Source of the DNA: Guptibacillus hwajinpoensis
GTDB lineage: Bacteria > Bacillota > Bacilli > Bacillales > Guptibacillaceae
NCBI RefSeq assembly: GCF_005144865.1
Contig: NZ_SWFM01000006.1
Location: 1 to 64,000, forward strand
Length of the DNA stretch: 64,000 nt
Direction: 5' to 3'
Below, one piece after another: positions 44,493-53,212 of the stretch; positions within the stretch are counted from its first letter, which is position 1, and every line of letters begins with the position of its first letter. Under the pieces are notes generated by a model. It worked only from the letters and a program-made list of their open reading frames with translations. It had not been told where the DNA came from and did not search any database. The position numbers were made by a program, and so were the translations under genes.

Positions 44493-45092
44493 TCACTTGA
44501 ACCAACCTTTTTCTTTAAAACGCGAAATAGCTTCAATGCGGTTCGTAACCTCTAACTTATCAAGTATGACGGAAATATAATTTCGAACAGTACCAGGTGT
44601 GATGTAGAGCTCACTCGAAATATCTTTCGTGTTTTTCCCATCAGCCATCAGTTGAATAACTTGTTTCTCACGTTCAGTTAATGGATTTTCATTGCCAAAA
44701 GCTAGATCAACTAACTCCGGTGAAAAAATACGCTGACCTTCCATGATTTTACGGATAGAGGTGGCAAGTTCATCACTTGGACTATCTTTAAGAAGGTAGC
44801 CACTAACACCTGCCTTACGTGCTCGCTCAAAGTATCCAGCCCGAGCAAATGTGGTTAGTATTATAATTTTACATGACTCGTTGCTTAATTCTTCAGCAGC
44901 ATCAAGTCCGCTCTTTAAAGGCATTTCAATGTCCATGATGCAGACATCGGGCTTCAATTCTTTAACAAGGGAACAAGCTTCTTCTCCATTTGTTGCCTGG
45001 CCGACAACCTCCATTCCTTCTTCAAGATCCAGTAAGGAGCCAAGGGCCCCAAGCAGCATACGTTGATCCTCCGCAAGCACAATGCGAATCAC
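44493..45092 (-). CDS. desR: Response regulator DesR (NarL/LuxR type)
   Basis: A 199-residue regulator. The receiver domain has acidic residues in VLAEDQRM and the phosphoacceptor Asp in DVCIMDIEMPLKSG (about 54). The C-terminal LuxR-type helix-turn-helix is NPLTEREKQVIQLMADGKNTKDISSELYITPGTVRNYISVILDKL (about 135-180). It overlaps desK by 4 bases. With a DesK-type kinase and a desaturase next to it, the assignment to the cold/membrane-fluidity system is well supported. Confidence 0.92.
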   Translation of the reverse strand: MIRIVLAEDQRMLLGALGSLLDLEEGMEVVGQATNGEEACSLVKELKPDVCIMDIEMPLKSGLDAAEELSNESCKIIILTTFARAGYFERARKAGVSGYLLKDSPSDELATSIRKIMEGQRIFSPELVDLAFGNENPLTEREKQVIQLMADGKNTKDISSELYITPGTVRNYISVILDKLEVTNRIEAISRFKEKGWFK

Positions 45093-46225
45093 ACCGATCC
45101 CTCCTGTTTGTTTTGTTGGATGATATTAGGTACACGAATGTTTAATACCGTACCATTGATTGATTGGATTTCTAGAGAGCCATTAACGAATTCTAGACGT
45201 TCTCTCATGCCTTGTAGTCCATTTCCTTTGAATGAGTTGGCCCCTTTAGGTACGCCTATTCCGTTATCTTCAACCTGAATGAATACTTCGTTTGGAGACT
45301 GTTTAATGAGAACTCTACACCATGAGGCATTGCTATGTTTCACAATATTGGTTACTGCTTCTTTAAGGCACATGCTAAGAACGTTTTCTACTAGTAATGG
45401 CGTATTATCAAGAGTTTGTTTCCCTTCAAGATGGAATTCCATCTCTGCAGCACTTAGTAGTTGCTGAACACGAAGTAATTCGTCTTCAAGCTTTGCTCCT
45501 CTCATATTTGAAACCATTTCTCTTACTTCTTTCAGAGCGGTTCGAGCTGTTTGTCTAATGTCATGAATCTCATTAATTGCGGCTTCAGGCTTTACTGGAA
45601 TTAGTTTTCTAGCAAGATCACTTTTTAAACCAATCATAGATAGCTTTTGCCCGAGAGTGTCATGTAAGTCACGTGCAATTCGTTCCCGTTCTTCAATCAC
45701 CATTAATTGCGATATTTTCTCATTCGCGTTTTCGAGCTGCTCTTCTAATCGGTGCTGTTTATTACGATAGCGAATGGTGAAAGGTAATAGCGCTACGCCC
45801 AGGACACAAACGAATACAAATGGAAGTTGCGGAAATAGAGCGTCATTATGAGTGAAGAAAATAATGACCGTTGCTACGATTGTAGTTGTGAGGTGAACAA
45901 TGTATAACGAAAGGAATCCTGCTTTGTTCTCTATGTTACCTATGAAAAAGGCTAAGAAGAGAGAAAAGTAAACGTAGCCAAACAAAATTGTCATAACAAT
46001 GCTGATGGCCATTTCGATACTCACCCATAGATACACGAGTTTACTATTTGAAATAAACGATAGTCGGTAGGATAAGAAAAATAATAAAATGACGAAGATG
46101 CCAACTGTAATTTCTATAATCGATGATGATCTGAATATAAAGAAGAAGGGAAGTAGACAAAAAATAATCCAAACGTAAGAACTAATACCCGTGTTCTTAG
46201 GGATAATATGATACCAATTCTGCAT
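45089..46225 (-). CDS. desK: Membrane-fluidity sensor kinase DesK
   Basis: A 378-residue histidine kinase. The first 150 residues hold four to five transmembrane segments without an extracellular domain. A linker coiled coil (RLEEQLENANEKISQLMVIEE) leads to the phosphoacceptor His in RIARDLHDTLGQKLSMIGL (about 185-203) of the HisKA_3 type, and DNGIGVPKGANSFKGNGLQGMRERL is the ATP site. The start at 46225 is preferred to one two codons earlier, which would touch the aaaggag site. Confidence 0.92.
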   Translation of the reverse strand: MQNWYHIIPKNTGISSYVWIIFCLLPFFFIFRSSSIIEITVGIFVILLFFLSYRLSFISNSKLVYLWVSIEMAISIVMTILFGYVYFSLFLAFFIGNIENKAGFLSLYIVHLTTTIVATVIIFFTHNDALFPQLPFVFVCVLGVALLPFTIRYRNKQHRLEEQLENANEKISQLMVIEERERIARDLHDTLGQKLSMIGLKSDLARKLIPVKPEAAINEIHDIRQTARTALKEVREMVSNMRGAKLEDELLRVQQLLSAAEMEFHLEGKQTLDNTPLLVENVLSMCLKEAVTNIVKHSNASWCRVLIKQSPNEVFIQVEDNGIGVPKGANSFKGNGLQGMRERLEFVNGSLEIQSINGTVLNIRVPNIIQQNKQEGSV

Positions 46226-46323
46226 GGTCATCTCCTTTCTGATATAAGACTGTGATTACAGGATATACCATTAAATATAGGCTGTCACTTGTATAGTATT
46301 AGTATAAACCTAGCTTGGACATT

Positions 46324-46355
46324 GAAAAACCCATTCATAGCTGAATGGGTTTTTC
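46324..46355 (-). terminator. Terminator between des and desK
   Basis: Perfect 14-bp stem gaaaaacccattca / tgaatgggtttttc with a 4-base loop, 9 bases past the des stop. It implies that desKR is mostly expressed from its own promoter. Confidence 0.88.
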
Positions 46356-46363
46356 AGGTTATG

Positions 46364-47419
46364 TTATTTTTCCTGAAGACTTGGTCTTTTCGTCATCATC
46401 GCTAGCGCTGATGGATTCTTCAAAAGTGGCTTCACTTCTTTAAAGCTAACAAACGTTTTGTTCTTCGTATCGTAAAGTCGAAAACGAATCGACTCCAAAC
46501 TTGATAGTAGCGTAATGGTTGTTGCTTTATGCAATGGGGGCGTTGATTCATGTGCCTTTTCAAGATTGTAATTCGGTACTCTTGGGCTTAGGTGGTGAAC
46601 ATGGTGATAGCCGATGCTTCCTGATACCCATTGAAGAATTTTAGGAAGTTTGTAATATGAACTACCATCTACAGCTGCTTTTACAAAATCCCATTCTGTT
46701 TCATCTTCGAAATAAGAATCTTCAAATTGGTGCTGAACATAGAACAACCAGATGCCGAGTGAGCCTGCGACATAAAGAATCGGAAGTTGAATAATTAGGA
46801 AAGCTTCCCAACCAATCGCAAGAATTAATAAAGAATATATTACTATGATTGATGCGTTCGTAATATATGTGCTCATGCGTTCTTTCCGTTTTGCATCTTT
46901 TCGATTAAAGCGATTAGTAATAAGGAACAGATAAATTGGACCGAGTCCAAACATGACAATTGGATTTCTGTATAAGCGATAAGCAAGGCGGCCCCATATT
47001 GAAGCTGCTGCATATTCTTCCACAGTCATTACCCAGATATCACCGGTACCGCGCTTATCTAAGTTACCGCTCGTTGCATGGTGGATATTATGCTCGCGTT
47101 TCCACTTTTCAAATGGAAACATCGTAATAATTCCTGTAATGGTGCCAACAATCCGATTGGCTTTCTGACTTTTGAAAAATGACCCGTGCGTGCAGTCGTG
47201 AAAAATAATAAAGATCCGAACAACAAATCCTCCAGCAATCATAGCTAGTGGAACAGCTAACCACGCAGACAAGCTTAAGCTTTGGTATGCAAGAAACCAT
47301 AGCAATAAGAAAGGAAGAAGGGTGTTCAATAACTGTCGTACCCCTGCGACCGTGTCGGGCTTTGCGAAAGGTGATACACTTTTTTTCAATTCTTTTTGTT
47401 TTTGTTTGTTTTCATTCAT
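46364..47419 (-). CDS. des: Acyl-lipid fatty acid desaturase Des
   Basis: A 351-residue membrane enzyme that introduces a cis double bond into acyl chains of membrane lipids in the cold. The three di-iron histidine boxes are intact: HDCTHGS (about 76-82), EHNIHHATS (about 112-120) and YHHVHHLSPRVPNY (about 274-287). Four hydrophobic segments are seen. In B. subtilis the delta-5 desaturase gene des is followed by desKR in the same way. Confidence 0.93.
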   Translation of the reverse strand: MNENKQKQKELKKSVSPFAKPDTVAGVRQLLNTLLPFLLLWFLAYQSLSLSAWLAVPLAMIAGGFVVRIFIIFHDCTHGSFFKSQKANRIVGTITGIITMFPFEKWKREHNIHHATSGNLDKRGTGDIWVMTVEEYAAASIWGRLAYRLYRNPIVMFGLGPIYLFLITNRFNRKDAKRKERMSTYITNASIIVIYSLLILAIGWEAFLIIQLPILYVAGSLGIWLFYVQHQFEDSYFEDETEWDFVKAAVDGSSYYKLPKILQWVSGSIGYHHVHHLSPRVPNYNLEKAHESTPPLHKATTITLLSSLESIRFRLYDTKNKTFVSFKEVKPLLKNPSALAMMTKRPSLQEK

Positions 47420-47515
47420 ATGGTTACCCCTTTGGTTAGGCTTAGTTGAATAACTCTAATCCTAATAATAGTGGAAGGGGTGTCTAGGTGTAAGACATAA
47501 ACGTCAGGAAAGATA

Positions 47516-47531
47516 CATGATACTTGTCATG
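47516..47531 (-). promoter_or_regulatory. Candidate DesR operator upstream of des
   Basis: Inverted repeat catga-n6-tcatg, 97 bases before the des start. DesR of B. subtilis binds an inverted repeat in the same region. Position and symmetry only. Confidence 0.45.
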
Positions 47532-47774
47532 GTTTTGTTGTGGTAATTTGGAAATGAAGTCCTGCTCGTATTAAATAATTTAAAATAAATTATGAGATTG
47601 ATGCCTTATGCAAAAAAGGTCATACGAATTATCGTTCAATCGATACATGACAAAAGACCCCAAGATCTCTCTTTACAATAGGATGTTAGGCGCGTAAAAA
47701 CGTCGGAATATAAGTTAATGTAGCGCTTTCATTGTTTTTCGGTAATATCCAACAAATTTCAACAGTATATTTAG
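47532..47774. other. Gap between the des promoter and the c-di-GMP leader
   Basis: About 240 bases with no supported gene or RNA motif; A+T-rich, with several short inverted stretches but none convincing. Confidence 0.4.
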
Positions 47775-47803
47775 TTGCAGGAAAATAGTCCCTGTTTTAT
47801 AAT
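47775..47803 (+). promoter_or_regulatory. Promoter of the c-di-GMP riboswitch leader
   Basis: ttgcag (47775-47780) and tataat (47798-47803) with exactly 17 bases between them, about 40 bases before the aptamer. Confidence 0.75.
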
Positions 47804-47844
47804 AAAATTGTAACCTGTTTAAAAAATTCCAAAATTAAAAAAGT

Positions 47845-47936
47845 CTACGATAAAGGCAAACTTGCTGGAAGGCAGGGACGCAAAATCACAGGCCTAACAT
47901 TCCTGTTGGAATCAGGCGGCTGGATTACCGAATAGC
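47845..47936 (+). promoter_or_regulatory. c-di-GMP-I (GEMM) riboswitch aptamer
   Basis: The conserved core reads ggcaaac (47855-47861), gggacgcaaa (47875-47884), ggcctaa (47891-47897) and ggattaccg (47922-47930), in the order and spacing of class I c-di-GMP riboswitches. P2 (ttgc / gcag) with its ggaa-type loop and the P3 stem (attcc / ggaat) are visible. It lies between a good promoter and a terminator, 185 bases before the secreted coiled-coil gene. Confidence 0.9.
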
Positions 47937-47940
47937 ACTT

Positions 47941-47979
47941 GGGGCTATTCAATATTCATATTGAGTAGTCTCTTTTTTT
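47941..47979 (+). terminator. Terminator controlled by the c-di-GMP riboswitch
   Basis: ggggctattcaatat and atattgagtagtctc form a 15-bp stem including three G-U pairs, followed by seven T residues. The 5' arm (gctattc, 47944-47950) can instead pair with gaatagc at the aptamer end (47930-47936), giving an alternative antiterminator hairpin. Confidence 0.8.
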
Positions 47980-48120
47980 CCTTACAACTTAGAAATTAGC
48001 GAATATGAAATACTAGCAAACTATAAGGGGTGAGAACTGAAAGAGAAAACTACTGGATACTTACAAATTTACTAGTCAATCCTTACTTTAAAACAAACTA
48101 TTATACGGAGGAGAATCCTT

Positions 48121-48819
48121 ATGAAGAAATTATTATCAACTCTATTTGCGCTCATATTATGTTTCGGTTTTGGCACAGGTGCTCTTGCAGATGTTCATAG
48201 CCCTAATCACCAAAAAGTCCTTGAAGATATCGAAAAGACGAATCTGGATATCAACAAAAAGATTGAAAAAGCTGTAGAAGATGCTGATGAACTACAAGCA
48301 GAATACCTTCAAGATGTTCGCGAAATTGAAGAAGGTAAAGAAATCGTCAAGTTAAAAGAAGAAAAAGTGAAGGTTCTTAAAGAAGTTAATGAAGCTGGAA
48401 AAGATGAAAAGAAAAGGGAAAAAGCGTTAGAAAAACTAGAAAAACTCAATGCTAAAATGGCTGAGGAAACTAGTAAGCTAGAAGGAAAGATAGAATCTAT
48501 TGAAGGGGAGTTAAATGAACTAACAATGCAACTTGCTAGTCCTGAAGGCAAAGACAAAAAGAAGATTGATAAGAAAGTAGCGAAATTAAGAGAAAAAATG
48601 AATAAGTCTAGAACTGAATTGGAAGAACTCACGAACAAGTACACTGAAGATTTAGATGAAATCATTACAAAAGTCTACGATGAAACACTTGAAATGTCTA
48701 CAAAAACAATTGCAAAAGCAGCTGAAGAAGGAGTTCAAGCTGAATGTAGCTGGACACTTGTAAGGTTTGCCCATAAATCAGTTTGGATTGATCCAATTAA
48801 AGTGGTTGGTGGCTACTAA
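48121..48819 (+). CDS. Secreted coiled-coil protein under c-di-GMP riboswitch control
   Basis: A 232-residue protein of unrecognised family. Signal peptide MKKLLSTLFALILCFGFGTG, with likely cleavage after ALA (about residue 23). Residues 30-200 are nearly all charged alpha-helix (for example LKEEKVKVLKEVNEAGKDEK and KLNAKMAEETSKLEGKIESI) with heptad-like spacing, predicting long coiled coils. A distinct C-terminus (GVQAECSWTLVRFAHKSVWI then DPIKVVGGY) holds a single Cys, three aromatic residues and no anchor motif. A surface or matrix function is inferred from export and c-di-GMP control. It has its own terminator. Confidence 0.85.
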   Translation: MKKLLSTLFALILCFGFGTGALADVHSPNHQKVLEDIEKTNLDINKKIEKAVEDADELQAEYLQDVREIEEGKEIVKLKEEKVKVLKEVNEAGKDEKKREKALEKLEKLNAKMAEETSKLEGKIESIEGELNELTMQLASPEGKDKKKIDKKVAKLREKMNKSRTELEELTNKYTEDLDEIITKVYDETLEMSTKTIAKAAEEGVQAECSWTLVRFAHKSVWIDPIKVVGGY

Positions 48820-48847
48820 TTCTTTCAAAATAGGTGAGTTAATAGAG

Positions 48848-48877
48848 CGCGTTGTGAATATCAACGCGTTTTATTTT
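48848..48877 (+). terminator. Terminator of the secreted coiled-coil gene
   Basis: Stem cgcgttg / caacgcg with a 7-base loop, then ttttattttatt. Confidence 0.85.
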
Positions 48878-49053
48878 ATTGAAATTTTTCACTTGATGCA
48901 ATAATTATTTTTACAAAATCCTGTATTAAATTCAATATACTACAAAATTCTGCAGGTTAAGAACCCACTCATGTCGTATATTGTAGGGATAAGAGCGATA
49001 GAAACGATTTTCCAATTGGGGTTTGTTCTTAATAGGATTTTGAGGTGATATTA

Positions 49054-49962
49054 ATGGAAGGTTTTACAATAGGAAGAAAAGGAAGCTCTTTGGAGACGAC
49101 ACTATATGAAGAGAGTAACATAAGTCTACTTTCTCATGGCGGTGGAGTAGAAGTATTGCTTCATCAAATTAACAAGGGGAAATTGTTCTATCTATACCCG
49201 AGTGAAGATCCAGATGTTATGGAGTTTTTCTATATTCTTTCAGGTCAATTAGTATGTGAAGTGGATAATGAAAAGATAGAATTATCCGCTAATGACTACT
49301 ATTCCGCTAAAAATCTAAAAGCCCCCATTCACTTTACAGCTTTAACAGATTTGACCTTTATTTGGGTTGTAACTGAACAAACCTTTATTCATCTTAGTAA
49401 TCACATTTCATCACTAATGGAAATTGTTAGGAAGGTTGAAAGAAAAGATCGTTATACATATCTCCATAGTGAACGTGTGGCTGAGTATGCTGTTAAAATT
49501 GCAAAAAAACTAGAGTTAAAAAAGGTACAACTTAATAACTTAACAAATGCTTCTTTCATACACGACATCGGCAAAATTAATGTACCAGAAGAAATTTTGA
49601 ATAAGCCAGGACACTTAACAAACGAAGAATTTGCAGAGATAAAGAAGCATCCGAAAGATGGCGCGGAAATGGTGAAAGGCACTTATTATGAAGAGCTGGC
49701 TCCAATTATTGAACAACATCATGAACGGTTGAATGGCACCGGCTATCCTAATGGATTAAAAGAAGATGAGATTCTTCTAGAAGCTCGCATTATAGCGGTT
49801 AGCGACACGTTTGATGCAATGACAGAAGATCGGGCGTATCGTAAAGCGATGAGTGCTGAGATTGCTATTGATGAGCTAAGAAGGTTATCTGGTAGTCATT
49901 ATGATAGTGATGTCGTAAATGCCTTTGAACAGGTATTAAGAGAAGAAGGACGTATCAAATAA
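49054..49962 (+). CDS. Cupin / HD-GYP domain protein, predicted c-di-GMP phosphodiesterase
   Basis: A 302-residue soluble protein. Residues 30-110 look like a cupin barrel (MEFFYILSGQLVCEVDNEKIELSANDYY). From about 120 an HD-GYP domain follows with HSERVAEYA, the metal-binding HD of SFIHDIGKINVPEEILNKPG (about 167-186), KKHPKDGAEM, and HHERLNGTGYPNGL (about 222-235), which includes the GYP triad, and DTFDAMTEDRAYRKAMS. All usual metal ligands are present, so hydrolysis of c-di-GMP is likely. The ATG at 49054 follows gaggtgat. It is followed by a GGDEF gene 45 bases on. Confidence 0.88.
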   Translation: MEGFTIGRKGSSLETTLYEESNISLLSHGGGVEVLLHQINKGKLFYLYPSEDPDVMEFFYILSGQLVCEVDNEKIELSANDYYSAKNLKAPIHFTALTDLTFIWVVTEQTFIHLSNHISSLMEIVRKVERKDRYTYLHSERVAEYAVKIAKKLELKKVQLNNLTNASFIHDIGKINVPEEILNKPGHLTNEEFAEIKKHPKDGAEMVKGTYYEELAPIIEQHHERLNGTGYPNGLKEDEILLEARIIAVSDTFDAMTEDRAYRKAMSAEIAIDELRRLSGSHYDSDVVNAFEQVLREEGRIK

Positions 49963-50007
49963 CTTGTGTGTCTTCTCATTAATATGAATAGTGAATGGGG
50001 AACGAAG

Positions 50008-51855
50008 ATGTATAGAGGGTTTTATTGTTTTCTCTTTATTGTCATTTTGGGTTTATTATCTGGTTGCAGTCTTCTTCAGACTGAATCTCAGACTGGAGTA
50101 AGTGTTAAGCAAGGTTACCTTAATCTCAATGATTGGGATGGTGAGAAGAACGGGGTCGTTCGACTAGACGGAGACTGGGAATTCTATTGGAAAAAGACAA
50201 GGGATTTTCAAGAAAACGAGAAGCAGTATATTTCAGTACCATCCACTTGGAGTAACGAAAAAGGTGTTCCGGGGCATGGGTACGCCGCTTATCGTGTTGT
50301 TATTAATCATGTGAATAAAGACACTGAATATGCTTTGGATATGCCTTCCATTTCTACTGCATACAATCTTTGGATAGATGGGGATTTAGTTGGTTCTAAT
50401 GGTACACCTGGAATAGATAAGAAGACGACCATGCCAGCTTATCATCCACAAGAAGTTTATTTTTCCAGTGAAGATTCAACAATCGAAATTGTATTACAAA
50501 TTTCTAATTACCATTATCGTGATGGTGGAATTTGGGAGAGCATTACGTTCGGAACAGCGGACCAAATAAAAGATATAGCTTTTAAAGCAGATGCACTTGA
50601 AATGGTTATCTTTGGTTGTTTGCTGTTGTCAGGTTTATATCATACAGTTCTTTTCATTCAACGAAGACAGAATCATTCTGCTTTGTTTTTTAGTATTGTT
50701 TGCTTTTTGGTTTGCATTAGAATCGCAGCAACTGAGGATATTCTTATCGTGGATTTCTTCCCAAACATTCCATGGAGCCTCATCGTTAAGTTAGAATACT
50801 TAAGTTTCTTTCTATCTGTTCCAATGTTTTTATGGGTTTTATATACATTGTATCCTAATCATATAGCAAAGAAATTTTGTCAGGTACATATGTACGTAAG
50901 TGTAATTTTTTCTATGATAGTCATATTCACATCCCCTAATACGTTTACTCACACCAACATTGCTTATCAATTGATGACAATTATATCAATCGTATATGTA
51001 TCTATTGCGTTACTTAAAGCTTTGAAAGATAAGCAAGAAGGAGCATTGATTGTAAATCTATGTGCTGGTTTCTTATCGCTAACAGTTATTAACGATATTC
51101 TTTCAGTTAATAGTATTATTCATAACTATCGCTTATCATCCTTTGGATTATTCGTTTTTATTTTCTCGCAGTCCTACATTATTGCCAACCGCTCTGCGAA
51201 GGCTTTTAATGAAATGGAAAGAGTTACTCATGAGCTAGCTGTGCTAAATCAAACGCTAGAGGAAAAGGTAAGAGAGAGAACGCTATCTCTTGAAGATTCG
51301 AGGGATGAATTGAGAAAGGCGAATGTTAAGCTAGAAAATCTTTCTTATAAAGATCAACTTACACAAATACCGAATAGACGATATTTTGACGAAAAGTTTC
51401 ATATAGAATGGAGTAGAGCACTAGAAATACAATCGACTATAGCTGTCATGTATATTGATATCGACTACTTTAAGCTTTATAACGATACATACGGACATGA
51501 AGCAGGGGATGACTGCTTAAAGCAGGTTGCTAAAGTGTTGGAAGAGACTTTGAAACCTTACAATGGTCATATTGCTCGTATTGGTGGGGAAGAGTTTATA
51601 GTCATTGTAAGTGATGTAACGGCGGAGGACCTTAACAAGGTTTGTGAAGCATGCAGAAAGTCTATTGAGTTATTAAAAATCACTCATGTAAAATCCGTGC
51701 TGTCTAAAATCGTAACAGTTAGTATTGGAGCCGCGTTGGTTCTTCCACATACAAGGATGAGTAGCAGGGATCTAATCAATGCTGCTGATCATTCTCTATA
51801 CGTAGCCAAGGAAAAAGGGAGAAATCAAGTTTGTATCGACTTTCGGAAAAAATAA
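50008..51855 (+). CDS. 7TM-DISM lipoprotein diguanylate cyclase
   Basis: A 615-residue membrane protein. The lipoprotein signal ends in LLSGC (about residue 20). An extracytoplasmic jelly-roll sensor (about 35-190, RLDGDWEFYW, VPSTWSNEKG) precedes seven hydrophobic segments (about 205-400) of the 7TMR-DISM type, a coiled-coil linker (LNQTLEEKVRERTLSLEDSR) and a GGDEF domain (about 445-610). The active site IGGEEF (about 525-530) and IDYFKLYNDTYGHEAGDDCL are intact, so c-di-GMP synthesis is expected. The inhibitory RxxD site before GGEEF is absent. Start at 50008 gives the signal peptide; its ribosome site is weak. Confidence 0.88.
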   Translation: MYRGFYCFLFIVILGLLSGCSLLQTESQTGVSVKQGYLNLNDWDGEKNGVVRLDGDWEFYWKKTRDFQENEKQYISVPSTWSNEKGVPGHGYAAYRVVINHVNKDTEYALDMPSISTAYNLWIDGDLVGSNGTPGIDKKTTMPAYHPQEVYFSSEDSTIEIVLQISNYHYRDGGIWESITFGTADQIKDIAFKADALEMVIFGCLLLSGLYHTVLFIQRRQNHSALFFSIVCFLVCIRIAATEDILIVDFFPNIPWSLIVKLEYLSFFLSVPMFLWVLYTLYPNHIAKKFCQVHMYVSVIFSMIVIFTSPNTFTHTNIAYQLMTIISIVYVSIALLKALKDKQEGALIVNLCAGFLSLTVINDILSVNSIIHNYRLSSFGLFVFIFSQSYIIANRSAKAFNEMERVTHELAVLNQTLEEKVRERTLSLEDSRDELRKANVKLENLSYKDQLTQIPNRRYFDEKFHIEWSRALEIQSTIAVMYIDIDYFKLYNDTYGHEAGDDCLKQVAKVLEETLKPYNGHIARIGGEEFIVIVSDVTAEDLNKVCEACRKSIELLKITHVKSVLSKIVTVSIGAALVLPHTRMSSRDLINAADHSLYVAKEKGRNQVCIDFRKK

Positions 51856-51887
51856 TTTCGTAGATTTTATAAGAATATCTAAATGTT

Positions 51888-51932
51888 AAAGACCGCAAAG
51901 TATGGTAATGAATACTTTGCGGTCTTTAAGTC
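51888..51932. terminator. Bidirectional terminator between the GGDEF gene and hxlB
   Basis: Perfect 16-bp stem aaagaccgcaaagtat / atactttgcggtcttt with an 8-base loop between convergent genes. Confidence 0.92.
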
Positions 51933-51938
51933 TTTTTC

Positions 51939-52493
51939 CTATTCTAAATTAGCATGCTTACCGTACATCTTATCCGTATCCAAGCCTTTCTTCTCCATGA
52001 ACCTTAGAATGATTGCATCATAGAAAAGCAAAAGAGTCTGTTCGAATAGGGATCCCATTGGCTGAATGGTTTCGTAATCACCAGACTGATCCTTTGGTGA
52101 TCCGGGTAGCGTAACAACGATATCTGCTAGCTCGCCAATTGTGGAGTCAGGATTAATCGTAACAGCAGCGATCTTTCCGCCGATATTAGCGGCTTTATTC
52201 GCTATGGAAACGAGCTGTTTTGTTTCACCAGAACCTGATCCGATGATGATCAGATCACCTTCTTCAAAGTTTGGTGTGACCGTTTCGCCAACAACGTAAG
52301 CATCAATTCCCATATGCATCATGCGCATGGCAAAGGACTTTGCCATAAAGCCAGATCGGCCACCGCCAGCAACGAAAACTTTGTTCGCTTCGAGAATTTC
52401 GTTCGCTAACTGTTCAGCTTCTTCGTCAGCAATGAGATCTACTGAACGATTTAGCTCATCAATGATTTCAGCTAAATAGTGAGTAGTCTGCAT
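51939..52493 (-). CDS. hxlB: 6-phospho-3-hexuloisomerase HxlB
   Basis: SIS-domain isomerase of 184 residues that turns hexulose-6-phosphate into fructose-6-phosphate, the second step of the ribulose monophosphate route for formaldehyde. ANKVFVAGGGRSGFMAKSFAMRMMHMG (about 32-58) and GDLIIIGSGSGETKQLVSIA (about 81-100) are the phosphosugar-binding loops; the C-terminus FMEKKGLDTDKMYGKHANLE is typical. It lies 6 bases after hxlA. Confidence 0.95.
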   Translation of the reverse strand: MQTTHYLAEIIDELNRSVDLIADEEAEQLANEILEANKVFVAGGGRSGFMAKSFAMRMMHMGIDAYVVGETVTPNFEEGDLIIIGSGSGETKQLVSIANKAANIGGKIAAVTINPDSTIGELADIVVTLPGSPKDQSGDYETIQPMGSLFEQTLLLFYDAIILRFMEKKGLDTDKMYGKHANLE

Positions 52494-52499
52494 GGTTTG

Positions 52500-53129
52500 T
52501 TATCCTTTAATAAGCTCTTGCATTTTTGATGCAACGGCTTTTTTGTCGTCTTCACCAGTAATACCGCCACCTACGATGACAAGGTCTGGTTGTACTTTCA
52601 CAACTTCTTCAAGAGAATCAAGCTTAATGCCACCAGCGATTGCTGTTTTCGCATTCTTTACAACACCTTTAATTGTTTCAAGGTCTTCAAAAGAATTCTG
52701 GCCTTTTGCTTGAAGATCGTATCCAGTGTGGACACAAATATAGTCAACGCCAAGTGCATCTACTTCTTTCGCACGAGTTGCGAGATCTTTCACTGCCATC
52801 ATATCAACAAGGATTTGCTTCCCTTGTTTCTTCGCTTCTTCAACTGCACCTTTGATTGATTCATCTTCAGCAGCACCAAGAATTGTGATGATATCTGCGT
52901 TAGATTCAGATGCTTTCATAACTTCATATCCTGCAGCATCCATAATTTTAAGGTCAGCAAGAACTTCAAGGTTAGGGAATGCGGCTTTCATTTCTTTGAC
53001 AGAACGAAGACCCTCATTGATAACGATCGGCGTACCAATCTCAACGATATCAATATGTTCCTGAACTTCTTTCACTAGTTCAATACCTTCTTCTGTGGTT
53101 ACCAAGTCTAATGCTAGCTGTAATTTCAT
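52500..53129 (-). CDS. hxlA: 3-hexulose-6-phosphate synthase HxlA
   Basis: Joins formaldehyde to ribulose-5-phosphate. The 209 residues form an OMP-decarboxylase-type barrel: MKLQLALDLVT, ADLKIMDAAGYEVMKA (about 59-74) with the catalytic and metal Asp and Lys residues, DMMAVKDLATRAKEVD, VHTGYDLQA, and VIVGGGITGEDD near the C-terminus. First gene of the hxlAB operon; used for formaldehyde detoxification in B. subtilis. Confidence 0.95.
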   Translation of the reverse strand: MKLQLALDLVTTEEGIELVKEVQEHIDIVEIGTPIVINEGLRSVKEMKAAFPNLEVLADLKIMDAAGYEVMKASESNADIITILGAAEDESIKGAVEEAKKQGKQILVDMMAVKDLATRAKEVDALGVDYICVHTGYDLQAKGQNSFEDLETIKGVVKNAKTAIAGGIKLDSLEEVVKVQPDLVIVGGGITGEDDKKAVASKMQELIKG

Positions 53130-53212
53130 AATGCTTTCACTCCTAATCCATTTTTTCCTTTATTTCTCTCTGTTATTAGACACCAATATTATCCTGTGTT
53201 TGATGTAGTAGC

